Below are positions 1 through 9,770 of a stretch of 64,000 bases of DNA, piece by piece (the stretch's first letter is position 1; each line of letters starts with the position of its first letter). The notes under the pieces were generated by a model that did no database searches, was not told the DNA's origin, and saw nothing but the letters and a program-made list of their open reading frames with translations. Where the stretch lies: assembly GCA_038049695.1 (NCBI GenBank), contig CP142455.1, positions 22,171,501 through 22,235,500 on the forward strand. The letters are read 5' to 3'. Made by a program: the position numbers and the translations under genes. The stretch comes from Cinnamomum chago (lineage: Eukaryota; Streptophyta; Magnoliopsida; Laurales; Lauraceae).

Positions 1-2058
1 CCAGGCGCCGTCCCTTGGTGAATGCCCTGGAGGACTCCACCAAATACGCCGGAGATGACCGCTTTTTGATCTCGGGAAACTGGGAGTTCAGGGGGACCGA
101 GACCGAGGAGGACCGGAGGATCCAGGTCCCACGAAAACCTGGGACACCCCCTAGTAAATGCCCACCCTTCTAGGTTTAAGCTTATCTTGCCTTTGCCTGC
201 TATTATGCCGAACTGATGTCCTTGCCCATTTTTCCGTGTAGGCATTCAGAAGAGGAGGAGAGAGGCCGGTTTCGACAAGTGGAAGCGCAACGAAACGTGG
301 CTAGAGAGGATTGAGCGCTACCACGGTCATTACGACCGAGCCGCTTTCTCCTTGCTGGGGTACAAACCTCGGCATCAGTCTTACACCAGGAAGGCTGCCG
401 AGATTCCTCTTGCTCCACCGGGGGAAGTCGGACCCGACCCTGCCGAGACAGACGGTCAAGCCACGGATCCTCGGGACCCGATAGTCATCGGCGACAGTCC
501 TCCCCGAGACCGAGGAGAAGCAGAGGAAGAGGAAATGGAGAGGCCGCGCCCACCCTTGAAGAACCTGGGGGCCCTGATTTTTGGAGGTATGGCCCCGGAA
601 GCCCCCAAGAACGTCCCCAGCGGTGCAGGTGCCGCCCAGGGATCCGCCCCCGCCGTCTTTTCTAGCTCGTCGGGCGCGGCAGGCGCTTCTTCGGCCAAGC
701 CTTCGAAGGGGAAGTCGGGGGAGTCTTCCGTGGCCGCTCGGCAGACGAAGGACCCTTGTCCGCTCCGAGAAAGCAGGCCGCGGGTGGTGGACCCCGGGAA
801 GGAGACTCCACCTCCTCCGCCGCAGAAGGAAGCCCGGCCTCGGCCCGCCGCTGCCGGAAAGGAGGGCGAGAGGCCCCGTCTGTCGAGCGCGGAGGGGAGG
901 CATCCGTCGGCGGAACCGCAGTCCCAGCAGTCCACGCCAGCTCCTTGGAGGCCCAACTTCGACCTCAACCCCAACGAGCCGATGACGGTGGGGGTGCAGC
1001 TGGGGACGAGCTGGGAGTCGGTGATGGCTCTCGCCCGGGGATGCGCCCTCCCCCAGGATATGGAGAAGCACAGGAAAATCCGGTCTCCGAACTTAATCCA
1101 TCATACCTTGAGGGCGTCGCTCGAGGTAGCTTTTCTCCCCTATTTCTAAAATTTTCACTTCTTAGTCACCCGATCCAACCCACTCACCGTTTCTATTCAT
1201 TTTACAGAACGCGCAGAGGCTCCAAGTACTGATGGAGAGGGAGGCGGAAAGAGCTGCCCAGATTGATGGGCTAGAGAAGGAGAAGAGGAAGCTGGGGAGT
1301 GCGCTGGAGGCCAGCGCGGCCGAACTCAAGAAGGTGGGGGAGAAAATCGCCCAACACGCAACGGATCAGCAAGCAGCGAAGGCTGAGATCATTAAGTTGC
1401 GGGGCGAGAACAACAACCTGAGGAGCGCCGCGGACGAGAAGGCGAGGAGGGCGTCCCGGCTGGAGGTTGAGCTCGTCGAGAGGGGGGCCGAGCTCGCGAA
1501 AAAAGATGCTGAGGTTGCCGAGAAGCAAGGCGAGCTGGCCAAGAAAGAGGCTGAGCTCGAGGCCTCCAAGAAGGAGAGATCCGAGGCCGAATCCATCCTG
1601 CGAGATCAGGCTACAAAGGCTTACCAGGACGGGGTGGATTGGGCCTCGGAGGATTACGCAGCTCAGATCACAAATCTGATTCAGTGCTGTACGAGATGGG
1701 GTGCAAGGCGGCCCTGCTCAAATATGGGGTCTCTGAGGACCATCCCATCTTCTCGGATCTTCCTCAGTTCCGACCTGCAGCAGTGGGTTCAGAGCCAGAG
1801 CCAGGCTCCAACCCTTCTGAGGCTCCGGCCGATGCCCCCATCGCTCCTCCTCCGCCCCCGACCTCTGCCGAAGTCCAAGGCACTCCTCTTCCTCCTCTGA
1901 CTCCGGCTGAAGCTGAAGGCGCTCTTCTTCTTTCTCCGACTCCTGCCGTCGTCCCGGTGGCCGAGACTCCTGCTGCTGCTCCTTCATCTGCTTGTGATCC
2001 CCCCATTTCCTCTGCACCTCCAGAGTCGGAGACCCATAAGGAGGTGTCCAAGGAGTAG
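1..2058 (+). CDS. Antisense accessory ORF of the Tat retrotransposon (putative gypsy-type transposon protein), 5'-partial, frameshifted
   Basis: The reading frame is open from the window start and can be spliced. Exon 1-153 joins 242-1125 across an intron with GT at 154 and AG at 240-241, restoring one serine codon. A second intron (1126-1207) joins 1125 to 1208 between whole codons. The protein runs from a globular segment (near WKRNETWLERIERYHGHY) through a Pro/Ser/Glu-rich linker to a long Lys/Glu/Ala coiled coil (1232-1620) and a Pro/Ala-rich tail ending in TAG at 2056-2058. This layout fits the family annotated in plants as 'putative gypsy type transposon' (Pfam PF04195, from memory). 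The coiled-coil frame must shift by one base near 1665-1685 to enter the tail frame (from 1639), so either one base is lost or a small unrecognised intron is present. It is transcribed opposite to gag-pol. Its function is unknown. Confidence 0.72.
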
Positions 2059-2590
2059 ACCCTTTTTTTTTTTTTTTTTTTTTTAGGAATTTTCTCTATT
2101 CTTCGATGTAATTTTTCTTCCTTAAGTGCACAGAGATCATGTAATCGTACTTCCTGATTAATGAAAAGAAGTTCTTTTTCCATCCTGCTGTTTCCCTTCC
2201 TTGCTTCTTCTTTTGTAATGGTCTGTGGATGCTCTGATGTGAGGTGATGTCCAAAATTTTTGCCAAGTGGATGAGGTCGGTAGGAAGGGCCTGCCTCGGA
2301 CAGACCTTTTCCAGTCTCGGAAGACTAGGTTGTCCCTTTCCTACTTTTGAATTTTAGCAAGCAAGCGAGTCATGCTGCCGTCTGACCAAAGGTTAGGCCT
2401 TAATGGCATATTTTTGAGGGGGAGGTTCCCAGGGCGAAACGGTGGCGAGCCCCCGACTCACATGCCGGGGTTTAGCTGAGGCCGTGCTCCCACGGTCTAG
2501 GTGAGACTCTAGGGTAGGCCGAGTTTCGCGACTTAGGATCATTAGCTTTACAGACGCCCCAGAGGACGTCTCTTGGTCAGTTGGCCCTGC
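2059..2590. other. Non-coding spacer of the retrotransposon 3' of the antisense ORF
   Basis: It begins with a T run of about 22 bases (2063-2085), followed by GC-rich sequence up to the 55-bp array. I see no coding signature. It probably contains the 3' UTR of the antisense transcript, but no clear polyadenylation signal was identified. Confidence 0.5.
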
Positions 2591-3018
2591 GACCGAACTC
2601 AAAGAGGATGGCGCGAGGGCCGGATCCTTGCGGAGCTGGTCCTACGACCGAACTCAAAGAGGATGGCGCGAGGGCCGGATCCTTGCGGAGCTGGTCCTAC
2701 GACCGAACTCAAAAAGGATGGCGCGAGTGCCGGATCCTTGCGGAGTTGGTCCTACGACCGAACTCAAAGAGGATGGCGCGAGGGCCGGATCCTTGCGGAG
2801 CTGGTCCTACGACCGAACTCAAAGAGGATGGCGCGAGGGCCGGATCCTTGCGGAGTTGGTCCTACGACCGAACTCAAAGAGGATGGCGCGAGGGCCGGAT
2901 CCTTGCGGAGCTGGTCCTACGACCGAACTCAAAGAGGATGGCGCGAGGGCCGGATCCTTGCGGAGCTGGTCCTACGACCGAACTCAAAGACGATGGCGCG
3001 AGGGCCGGATCCTTGCGG
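2591..3018. repeat. 55-bp tandem repeat array, eight copies
   Basis: The motif GACCGAACTCAAAGAGGA recurs at 2591, 2646, 2701, 2756, 2811, 2866, 2921 and 2976, exactly 55 bp apart. The last copy ends at about 3018. Copies differ by only a few substitutions, for example GAGCTGG or GAGTTGG at the junction. 55 is not a multiple of three and the unit has no stop in any plus frame, so all three plus frames are open and give the same 55-residue repeat in different register. I regard these ORFs as by-products. The array lies between the pol stop and the antisense ORF. Confidence 0.95.
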
Positions 3019-3088
3019 GGATCGAAGAAATACAAGGCAGATCTGTGTCAAAAGGTTCTTCTTTATTGATCAATTGTCTTGAATACAG

Positions 3089-5482
3089 CTAGAAATAATA
3101 TTTCTTTAGGTGGGCAGCGTTCCATGGCCGTGGCAATTCCTTGCCATCCATCCCTTCAAGCCTGTAGGCCGACCTACCTGAGACAGAGACCACCTTGTAG
3201 GGGCCGAGCCAGTTCGGCGCAAGTTTGCCCTCATTAGGATCTTTATCTGCTGGGAGTGCTTTTTTTAAGACTAGTTCTCCAACCGAGAACCTCCTTTCTT
3301 GGACCTTCCGGTTATACCCTCGGGAAAGCTGTTGCTGATAGGCGGACAGGCGCACGGATGCTGCTTCCCTTCGTTCCTCGGCAAGGTCGAGTTCTCTGGC
3401 GAGGTTCATCTCGTTCTGCCCTTGATCGAAGAGATTGGTCCTCAAGGTCGGGAGGCCGACCTCAAGAGGAATTACTGCCTCCATTCCGTAGGCCAACGAA
3501 AAAGGGGTGGCCGAAGTGGATCGTCTCGGGGTGGTTCTGTATGCCCAGAGGACACTTGGCAATTCCTCCGTCCATCTGCCTTTAGCTTTATCAAGCCTTT
3601 TCTTCAGCCCCTCCAGAACTACTTTGTTCGAGATCTCTGCTTGCCCATTGCTCTGCGGATAGGCCGGAGTCGCATAGAGGTTTCTGATGCCGAGCTCCTG
3701 ACAAAAGCTTTTGAAGAATTTTGAATCGAATTGGGTTCCGTTGTCCGAGACCAGAGCTCTGGGGATTCCAAACCGTGTGACGATGTTTTTCCACACAAAA
3801 TTCTTTGTGTCAAGCTCGGTGATGGAGGATAAGGCCTCTGCCTCAATCCATTTTGTGAAGTAATCGGTGCCCACCATTAGCCATCTTTTGTTTCCCGGGG
3901 TTCGGTGGAGAGGTCCGACGATGTCCAGCCCCCACTGAGCAAAGGGCCATGGACTGGAGATCGGGCTCAGGTCCTGAGCTGGCTGGTGGAGGGAATGGGA
4001 AAACTTTTGGCATTTCTCACATTTCCTGGCGTAGATCTGGGCATCTTTCTGCATGTAGGGCCACCAGTAGCCCTGGCTAATAGCTCTGTAGGCCAGCGAT
4101 CTTCCACCGATGTGGCTACCGCAGATCCCTTCATGAATTTCAAATAGAAAATCCTCTACCTTGCTTGGATGGACGCATTGGAGATATGGTCCAGAGTAGG
4201 ATTTCCTGTAAAGCTTTTCATCTGGAGACAGCCAGAAGTGAGCTGCTTTTACTCTGACCTTGTGGGCTTCGCTCTTGTCTTCTGGGAGCTTGTCCTCTCT
4301 CAGGAACGTCATGATTGGGTCCATCCAGCTCGGACCGAGGTTAGTGCACAGAACTGGCCGAACTGGGAGGAGCTCTATGCTCGGCTTCTCCAACGTCCCC
4401 ACATCAACTGTTCTTCTTTTTCCAGCTTCTACAGCCGAGGCCAAGCTTGCCAGGGCGTCTGCATGGCGATTGGACTCCCTACCAACTTGCCTGACTTCAA
4501 CCTTTTCAAACTGGGAGAGGAGCTGCCTGGTATGGGCTAGATAGGCCACCATTCTTTCGTCTCTGGCTTGGTAGTCCCCGCTCAGCTGGCTCGTCACCAA
4601 CTGGGAGTCGCTGAAGACCACCACCCTCCCTGCCCCCAGTATTCTCGCACTGCCGAGGCCAGCGATCAGTGCTTCATATTCTGCTTCATTGTTTGATGCT
4701 TTGAAGTTGAGGGTTAGTGCTTGCTCTATGACTAACCCTTCTGGGGATTGGAGGACGACGCCGGCGCCTGCCCTCTTGGATGTAGACGATCCGTCAACGA
4801 AGATTTTCCAGGCTGACTCCAGAAATTTTTCCCAGGATTGGTCTTCCTCAGTCTTGGTGTTACCTTCATTGCTGCCCTTGGAGTCCCCCAGTTCGGTATC
4901 GAGCGAGGTCGGTGCCGAACTAGGAGAGGTGAATTCGACGACGAAGTCCGCCAGGACCTGTGCCTTGATTGCCGTTCTGGGCTGATACTTGATGTCGAAC
5001 TGACCCAATTCCACGGCCCACTTGGAGATTCGGCCAGAAAAGTCCGCCTTGCGGAAGAGGGACTTGAGCGGGAATTCCGTGATGACTACCACTGTGTGAG
5101 TCTGGAAGTAATGGGAGAGCTTGCGAGAGGCGCTGAGCAGTGCTAGTGCTATCTTTTCAAGAGGTAGATATCTGGTCTCGGCATCGAGCAGGGTTTTGCT
5201 GGTGTAATAGATGGGGTACTGTTGCTTGTCGCTTTCTCGAACCAGCACCGAGCTCACCGCATGGTCCGAGACTGCAAGATAGAGATAGAGAAAATCGTCT
5301 TGCGACGGAGTGGACAGTAGAGGTGGTGAGGAGAGGTACCTTTTGAGCGTCTCTAGTGCCAAATCGCATTCTGCAGTCCATTGGAAGTTGGAACTCTTCT
5401 TCAGTAGCTGAAAGAATGGACGGCACTTGTCTGAGGCGCGGCTGATGAAGCGATTGAGTGCAGCGGCCATCCCCGTCAGTCT
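3089..5482 (-). CDS. pol: RNase H and integrase part of pol
   Basis: In frame with the upstream pol segment after the TAG at 5483; the first Met is at 5470. An RT-connection segment comes first. RNase H follows with the acidic residues in FVDGSS, NNEAEYEAL, FSDSQLV and RHADALASLAS. Integrase has an HHCC zinc-binding region (HEGICGSHIGG to CEKCQKF) and a DDE core (GLDIVGP, ALVSDNGTQFD, YPQSNGQAEISNK), then a C-terminal GPY/F-type motif (NWLGPYKVV). There is no chromodomain, as expected for the Tat group. The stop at 3089 precedes the 55-bp array. Apart from the two upstream stops, the segment of about 800 codons is intact, which suggests relatively recent inactivation. Confidence 0.9.
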   Translation of the reverse strand, partial: RLTGMAAALNRFISRASDKCRPFFQLLKKSSNFQWTAECDLALETLKRYLSSPPLLSTPSQDDFLYLYLAVSDHAVSSVLVRESDKQQYPIYYTSKTLLDAETRYLPLEKIALALLSASRKLSHYFQTHTVVVITEFPLKSLFRKADFSGRISKWAVELGQFDIKYQPRTAIKAQVLADFVVEFTSPSSAPTSLDTELGDSKGSNEGNTKTEEDQSWEKFLESAWKIFVDGSSTSKRAGAGVVLQSPEGLVIEQALTLNFKASNNEAEYEALIAGLGSARILGAGRVVVFSDSQLVTSQLSGDYQARDERMVAYLAHTRQLLSQFEKVEVRQVGRESNRHADALASLASAVEAGKRRTVDVGTLEKPSIELLPVRPVLCTNLGPSWMDPIMTFLREDKLPEDKSEAHKVRVKAAHFWLSPDEKLYRKSYSGPYLQCVHPSKVEDFLFEIHEGICGSHIGGRSLAYRAISQGYWWPYMQKDAQIYARKCEKCQKFSHSLHQPAQDLSPISSPWPFAQWGLDIVGPLHRTPGNKRWLMVGTDYFTKWIEAEALSSITELDTKNFVWKNIVTRFGIPRALVSDNGTQFDSKFFKSFCQELGIRNLYATPAYPQSNGQAEISNKVVLEGLKKRLDKAKGRWTEELPSVLWAYRTTPRRSTSATPFSLAYGMEAVIPLEVGLPTLRTNLFDQGQNEMNLARELDLAEERREAASVRLSAYQQQLSRGYNRKVQERRFSVGELVLKKALPADKDPNEGKLAPNWLGPYKVVSVSGRSAYRLEGMDGKELPRPWNAAHLKKYYF

Positions 5483-7291
5483 CTAGACCTGCTTGGCCGA
5501 GGTGGGGCTTTGGATAGCCTGTATGGCCGCGATCTGCTCCGGATTGGCCTCAATCCCTCTCCGTGTCACCAGGCTCCCCAGGAATTTGCCGGAGCCGACA
5601 CCAAATGCACACTTCGAGGCATTGAGTTTGAGCTGGAACTTTCGGAGGATGGCAAATGTTTGGCGCAGGTCTGGTAGGTGGCTCTGCGACTCCTTGGACT
5701 TGACTACCATGTCGTCAATATAGACCTCCATCGTCTTTCCGAGCTGATCTCGGAACATCCTAGTGACCAGCCTCTGATATGTCGCTCCGGCGTTCTTCAG
5801 CCCGAAGGGCATCACCTTGTAACAGTAGATGCCCCGATGTGTGATAAACGCAGTTTTTTCCTCATCAGATCTGTGCAGGGGGATCTGATGGTAACCTCGG
5901 TAGGCGTCCAAGAAGCTCATTCTGTCATGCCCCGAGGTGGCGTCGATCATCTGGTCGATCTTCGGGAGCGGGAAGCTATCTTTGGGGCAAGCTTTGTTAA
6001 GGTCGGTGAAGTCTACACAGACCCTCCACTTGCCGCTCTTCTTCTTTACAACCACTGTGTTGGCTAGCCACTGGGGATAGTGCACCTCGCGGATTGCCCC
6101 AGCCTCGAGGAGCTTCTCCACCTCCTCTATAATCGCCTCTGTCTGTGGGATCCCCGTTCTGCGAGCCTTCTGCACTACGGGCTTGTGTCCGGGGTCCACA
6201 TTTAGCTTGTGACATATGACCTCGGGGTCAATCCCGGGCATCTCGTAAGGAGTCCACGCGAAGATATCTTTGTTCAGGAGTAGGAAGTCCAGCAATTCGG
6301 CCTTTTCAGCGTCAGGGAGCTGGCTACCCAGCAGGAAGTAGCGCTCCGGATCTTCAGGATTGATCCTGACCTCGGTGAGATCTTCTATGCTTTTCTGCCC
6401 TGCTGTCCGCCCGACATCCTCGATCTCGGCTTCGAGCTCGGCCATGTGCACTCGTCTCGGTTCCTCTTCTCCAGGTGCTACGACCACGAGACATTCTCGG
6501 GCCATCTGTTGGTTTCCGCACACAGTCACTATTTCGACCGTTCCTCCAGGCTTCTCCAATGGAAACTTGAGTTTTTGATGAAGGGTGGATGGCACTGCCT
6601 CCATGGCGTGCAGCCAACTTCGTCCCAATATCACATTGTAGGGGGAAGGCGCGTCTATCACCATAAAGTCTGCTACCTTTGCTGCGCCTCCGATCCGGAC
6701 TTCAAGTGAGATCCTGCCTTTGGGGTATACTGGCTGGGCACTAAACCCTATCAAGGGGACGTGGGCCTCCCGCAGGGCGGATTCGGGCAGGCCGAGCTGT
6801 TTGAAACAGCTATAGTATACAATCTCGGTGGAGCTCCCTGGGTCCACAAGGACGCGCTTGGTAGTGTAATTGTTCAGCCGCAGGGTGAGGATGAGGGCGT
6901 CATTGTGGGGGAGCTCGACTTCCTTCAGATCCTCATCCGAGAACCAAATCTTGGGCTTTTCTCTCTTACGCCTCTTCGAGGCGCTTTCCCACTCTGCCGA
7001 CATCACCTGCTTGCCATGGGCAGCTCTCCTGGCGTCTGACCGAGCCTGGGCGCTTCCCCTGCCTGGGGCGGGTGCTAGGTGGATGACATTGATGGTACCC
7101 GCCGGCTCATCGCTCTCATGGTCATCACTGGGTCGAGTGCGATGTTGTGCTCGGTGGACCCTTTCCTCCTGTTTGATATACTCCTGGAGGTGTCCATCAT
7201 GGACGAGCTTTTCGAGATGGGACTTCAACGCAAAGCAGTCTTCGGTCATGTGCCCGTGCTGCTTGTGATAGGAGCAGCGCTTGTTCTGGTC
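5483..7291 (-). CDS. pol: Protease and reverse transcriptase part of pol, between two nonsense codons
   Basis: The frame continues from gag after the TGA at 7292; the first Met is at 7249. The order is: the zinc knuckle noted under gag; an aspartic protease with the active-site segment VDPGSSTEIVYY (family usual D-T/S-G-S, here DPGSS); a linker; and reverse transcriptase. The RT shows WRVCVDFTDLNKACPKD, SFLDAYRGYHQIPL, the MPFGLKNAGATYQR block and the catalytic YIDD followed by MVVKSKES. The frame ends with TAG at 5485-5483 just after AKQV. The next residues in frame are RLTGMAA, the usual start of the connection to RNase H, so the stop replaces a sense codon, probably CAG. Without readthrough no complete pol could be made. 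Confidence 0.88.
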   Translation of the reverse strand, partial: DQNKRCSYHKQHGHMTEDCFALKSHLEKLVHDGHLQEYIKQEERVHRAQHRTRPSDDHESDEPAGTINVIHLAPAPGRGSAQARSDARRAAHGKQVMSAEWESASKRRKREKPKIWFSDEDLKEVELPHNDALILTLRLNNYTTKRVLVDPGSSTEIVYYSCFKQLGLPESALREAHVPLIGFSAQPVYPKGRISLEVRIGGAAKVADFMVIDAPSPYNVILGRSWLHAMEAVPSTLHQKLKFPLEKPGGTVEIVTVCGNQQMARECLVVVAPGEEEPRRVHMAELEAEIEDVGRTAGQKSIEDLTEVRINPEDPERYFLLGSQLPDAEKAELLDFLLLNKDIFAWTPYEMPGIDPEVICHKLNVDPGHKPVVQKARRTGIPQTEAIIEEVEKLLEAGAIREVHYPQWLANTVVVKKKSGKWRVCVDFTDLNKACPKDSFPLPKIDQMIDATSGHDRMSFLDAYRGYHQIPLHRSDEEKTAFITHRGIYCYKVMPFGLKNAGATYQRLVTRMFRDQLGKTMEVYIDDMVVKSKESQSHLPDLRQTFAILRKFQLKLNASKCAFGVGSGKFLGSLVTRRGIEANPEQIAAIQAIQSPTSAKQV

Positions 7292-9010
7292 TCAGATGGA
7301 TGGGTCGCCTGTCATCGGCCGAGGCCACTGGAAGTATGGCTCTGCCTTGATTTTGTTCAGGAGTCTATAAATAGGCTCCTTAAACACAACACTGATAGCC
7401 CTGTAAGGATCGTTGGCAGGCTTGGCGGACTGTGACCTCGGCCTCTTGCTGCTGTCCGGGGCGATCGAGAAAGAGCGGGCGGGCTTCCTTTTATCCGACC
7501 TCGGTCGGGGGAATGTTTCTTCCTTGGTGGAGGCCTGGTGTTTCTTCGGGAATCCGAACCGCTCTGTGCCATGGGCCTCGTCTTCTTCCTGCTCAATGTA
7601 CTGTTTTACCCTTGCCATCAGTGCTTTCATCGTGGCCACGGGGTTTCGGACCAGATCTCTGCGGAGTTCATTTCCTAGGAGTAACCCCTCCCTGAAGCAC
7701 ATGATGGCGACTTCGTCATTGGCGTCGGTAATCTGGCTGTATATCGTCCAGAATCTTCTGGCGAAGGCAGTGATACCCTCACCGTCTTTCATCCGGATCG
7801 CCATGAGATTGCTGCCTGTCTTCAGGATGACGCGGTGCGCTTGAAACTTTTCAAGGAAAGAACTCCGGAGCTGCCGCCAGCTTGAGACCGACCCGGGAGG
7901 GAGTGCGCAGAACCACCGGAGAGGGAGGTCTCCCAGACTGGATGAGAAAACCCTGCAGTTTAAAAGACCAACGTCCCCCCAGACCGACATCCGCTGAGTG
8001 AAGTGCCGCAGATGCGCCTCTGGGTCTGAGGCCCCGTCGTAAAGTACGAACCTTGGGACGTTAAATCTCTCGGGGAGAGAGAAATTTTTAATTTCCTGCG
8101 AAAAGGGGGACATGCCCTGATCGTCCTCTTCATGCTCATCAGCCTGGTCTCGGGCGAGACCGATCTCGGCCAAACGGGCCTGGACCTCCTGCTTGATGTA
8201 GTGGTCCAACTGCGCCCTGAGGTCCGTCTGGTCATCGAGTCTCGGGGATTCCGGCTCACGCCGTGCTCCCCCAAGACCACTAGGCAGATGACTGCTGCTC
8301 GAGCCTTCCTCCTCGCGGTGAGACCTCCTTCTGTGGTTGAGGGCATGCCTCAGATCTTGGTTACCCGGGTGGGTCCGCTTCCGCCGGGGAGGCGGACCAT
8401 GAGACTTCCTCTCATTCATCTCGAGTCGCTCCTCTAGACGACGAATCACCTCGTCTTTATCTTGGAGAGCCTGGTCCTGGGCATCGAGCTCTTTAAGCAG
8501 GGGGTCGTCATTTCTCGTTTCACGGATATGATGGAGAGATTGGCCGTCGTTGCGAGAGCGACGGTGGGACTGATGGGACGTCGCCCTGATAGGGGTTTTG
8601 CCCCTTCGCCGAAGATCCGACGTGGGGGCGTTCTGCTCCGGACCCCTTTGTGATCGTCCATCAGGATGGAGAGGGACCCCTCGACGGTCATCGTGGTGGG
8701 GGCGCGCAGTCGTGGGCCGAGACGAAGAGGCCGATTGGACTATGCCCTCCACGCACGCGGCTCCCGACCTCCCCCCAGACCTCCTCTGGCGCGGGGCCTC
8801 TGGTTCCTCCTGCCTGACGGGAGGAGCCGCAATCGGCCCCGGAGGGGGAAGAAGAGCGGAACGAAGGTCGGGGGGTGGTTCCGGAACAACCGACTGGGCT
8901 GGTTGCGACGGCAAGAACGGTGGGAACGCAGGTTCCTCCCGTAGCGGGAAGGACGATGCTTTTTTAGACGTCGATGGTCCTCCGCCACCGTTTCTGGTTT
9001 TTGGAGGCAT
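7292..9010 (-). CDS. gag: gag region of the Ty3/gypsy polyprotein
   Basis: This is the first 572 codons of the single gag-pol frame, starting with ATG 49 bases after the primer-binding site. The N-terminal third is Pro/Arg/Ser-rich and charged. The central part carries the retrotransposon capsid core (Pfam Retrotrans_gag type), with landmarks such as FNVPRFVLYDGASDPEAHL and LRWFCALPPGS, then the Q/E-rich end of the capsid domain. The frame is cut by TGA at 7294-7292. Immediately after it, in the same frame, follows a zinc-knuckle-like CSYHKQHGHMTEDC (C-x2-H-x4-H-x4-C). The TGA therefore replaces a codon inside the nucleocapsid region, most simply CGA to TGA. Role: virus-like particle formation and RNA packaging. 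Confidence 0.85.
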   Translation of the reverse strand: MPPKTRNGGGGPSTSKKASSFPLREEPAFPPFLPSQPAQSVVPEPPPDLRSALLPPPGPIAAPPVRQEEPEAPRQRRSGGRSGAACVEGIVQSASSSRPTTARPHHDDRRGVPLHPDGRSQRGPEQNAPTSDLRRRGKTPIRATSHQSHRRSRNDGQSLHHIRETRNDDPLLKELDAQDQALQDKDEVIRRLEERLEMNERKSHGPPPRRKRTHPGNQDLRHALNHRRRSHREEEGSSSSHLPSGLGGARREPESPRLDDQTDLRAQLDHYIKQEVQARLAEIGLARDQADEHEEDDQGMSPFSQEIKNFSLPERFNVPRFVLYDGASDPEAHLRHFTQRMSVWGDVGLLNCRVFSSSLGDLPLRWFCALPPGSVSSWRQLRSSFLEKFQAHRVILKTGSNLMAIRMKDGEGITAFARRFWTIYSQITDANDEVAIMCFREGLLLGNELRRDLVRNPVATMKALMARVKQYIEQEEDEAHGTERFGFPKKHQASTKEETFPRPRSDKRKPARSFSIAPDSSKRPRSQSAKPANDPYRAISVVFKEPIYRLLNKIKAEPYFQWPRPMTGDPSI

Positions 9011-9041
9011 GGCTTCTGTAGAGGCTTTGGCACAGATCCTA

Positions 9042-9059
9042 TTCCCACAGACGGCGCCA
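9042..9059 (-). other. Primer-binding site of the retrotransposon
   Basis: Two bases inside the LTR end, the minus strand reads TGGCGCCGTCTGTGGGAA. The first nine bases match the complement of the plant tRNA-Asp 3' end including CCA, the primer type I recall for related gypsy elements. Beyond those nine bases the match is partial. Confidence 0.75.
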
Positions 9060-9061
9060 GC

Positions 9062-9744
9062 TGTAAGTGCCTAAAAATTACGGACTTAAGTAATGGAGGA
9101 TTAAGCTCCTGATGCAAGGTTTTGAGGGAGGTAAGAGGAATGGATCGAGCCTCCAATGACCTGAAAGGAAAAGAACAACGGTCAGAGACCCTGGCTGTGG
9201 GTAGCCGAAGGCCCTCCGACGGTTAAGTTAGTGCAGGGACTGAGAGAATGGAGAGAAAGAGTTCTGGGAGGGAGAGATTATGCGTGTGCGTACCTTTCAT
9301 GGATTTTCTCATGCAATATATAGGTGAAGAAGTCATCATTGGACTGTCTTCTTGAGGAGACGGGAGTCCCATCTGAGCGTACTCTCATCTCCTGAGTGGG
9401 GGTAGGTAAAAAGGGGACGTCCCATCGGACCAGCCCTCCTCGCCTATGGATATGACTGTAGATATGGCGTGCCCCTCGCGTAGGTCCGGAGCCCATTCTG
9501 TTGTCAGACCTGCCGATCCTGTTTTGGCAGTGCATTAATGGCGGCATTTATGATTGAATGAAAGGAGGCCGAGCTCGGTCGAGGCTGAGGCCGAAGTTGG
9601 GACTCGTGACGTAATCACCGGGGCCCGCTCCATAATTACCCGAGACGGCGATGCAGCCGAACTTGGCGGCACCGAGATCACGGGTTACCGAGACTGGGTG
9701 GTGGCCCCGTTTAATTCCATGATCTCGGGATGACCCCACACACA
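9062..9744 (-). repeat. 5' LTR of the Tat element
   Basis: On the minus strand it starts TGTGTGTGGGGTC and ends GGCACTTACA next to the primer-binding site, giving TG...CA ends and about 680 bp. The outer edge is uncertain by 2-4 bp (9740, 9742 or 9744) because of a CA repeat. The mate LTR is outside the window. Confidence 0.82.
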
Positions 9745-9770
9745 TATATTTCTATTTGTCTTACTAGACA

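Larger units (their letters stand above)
1..9744 (-). mobile_element. Ty3/gypsy LTR retrotransposon, Tat lineage, 3' end beyond the window
   Basis: Read on the minus strand the order is LTR (9744-9062), primer-binding site (from 9059), gag, protease, reverse transcriptase, RNase H and integrase in one frame (9010-3089), a 55-bp tandem array (3018-2591), then an ORF in the opposite orientation (2058 to beyond 1). Integrase after RNase H defines Ty3/gypsy. An additional antisense ORF between pol and the 3' LTR is known from the Tat group, so I assign it there. The 3' LTR and polypurine tract would lie left of position 1, so LTR identity and target duplication cannot be tested. The 5' LTR edge is only about 27 bp beyond the stop codon of the P450 at 9771, so the element landed in that gene's 3' UTR in the same orientation. 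GC content is much higher than in the flanking DNA. Confidence 0.92.

Noticed and set aside
301-1071. 256-codon minus-strand ORF
   Set aside because: Antisense shadow of the GC-rich accessory ORF, with Arg/Leu/Pro-rich low-complexity composition.
2591-3018. CRISPR-like direct repeats
   Set aside because: Head-to-tail copies without unique spacers, in a plant retrotransposon.
2573-3092. Long plus-strand ORFs with repeated peptide
   Set aside because: They come from the 55-bp array being open in all three frames. No start context, family or separate promoter is visible.
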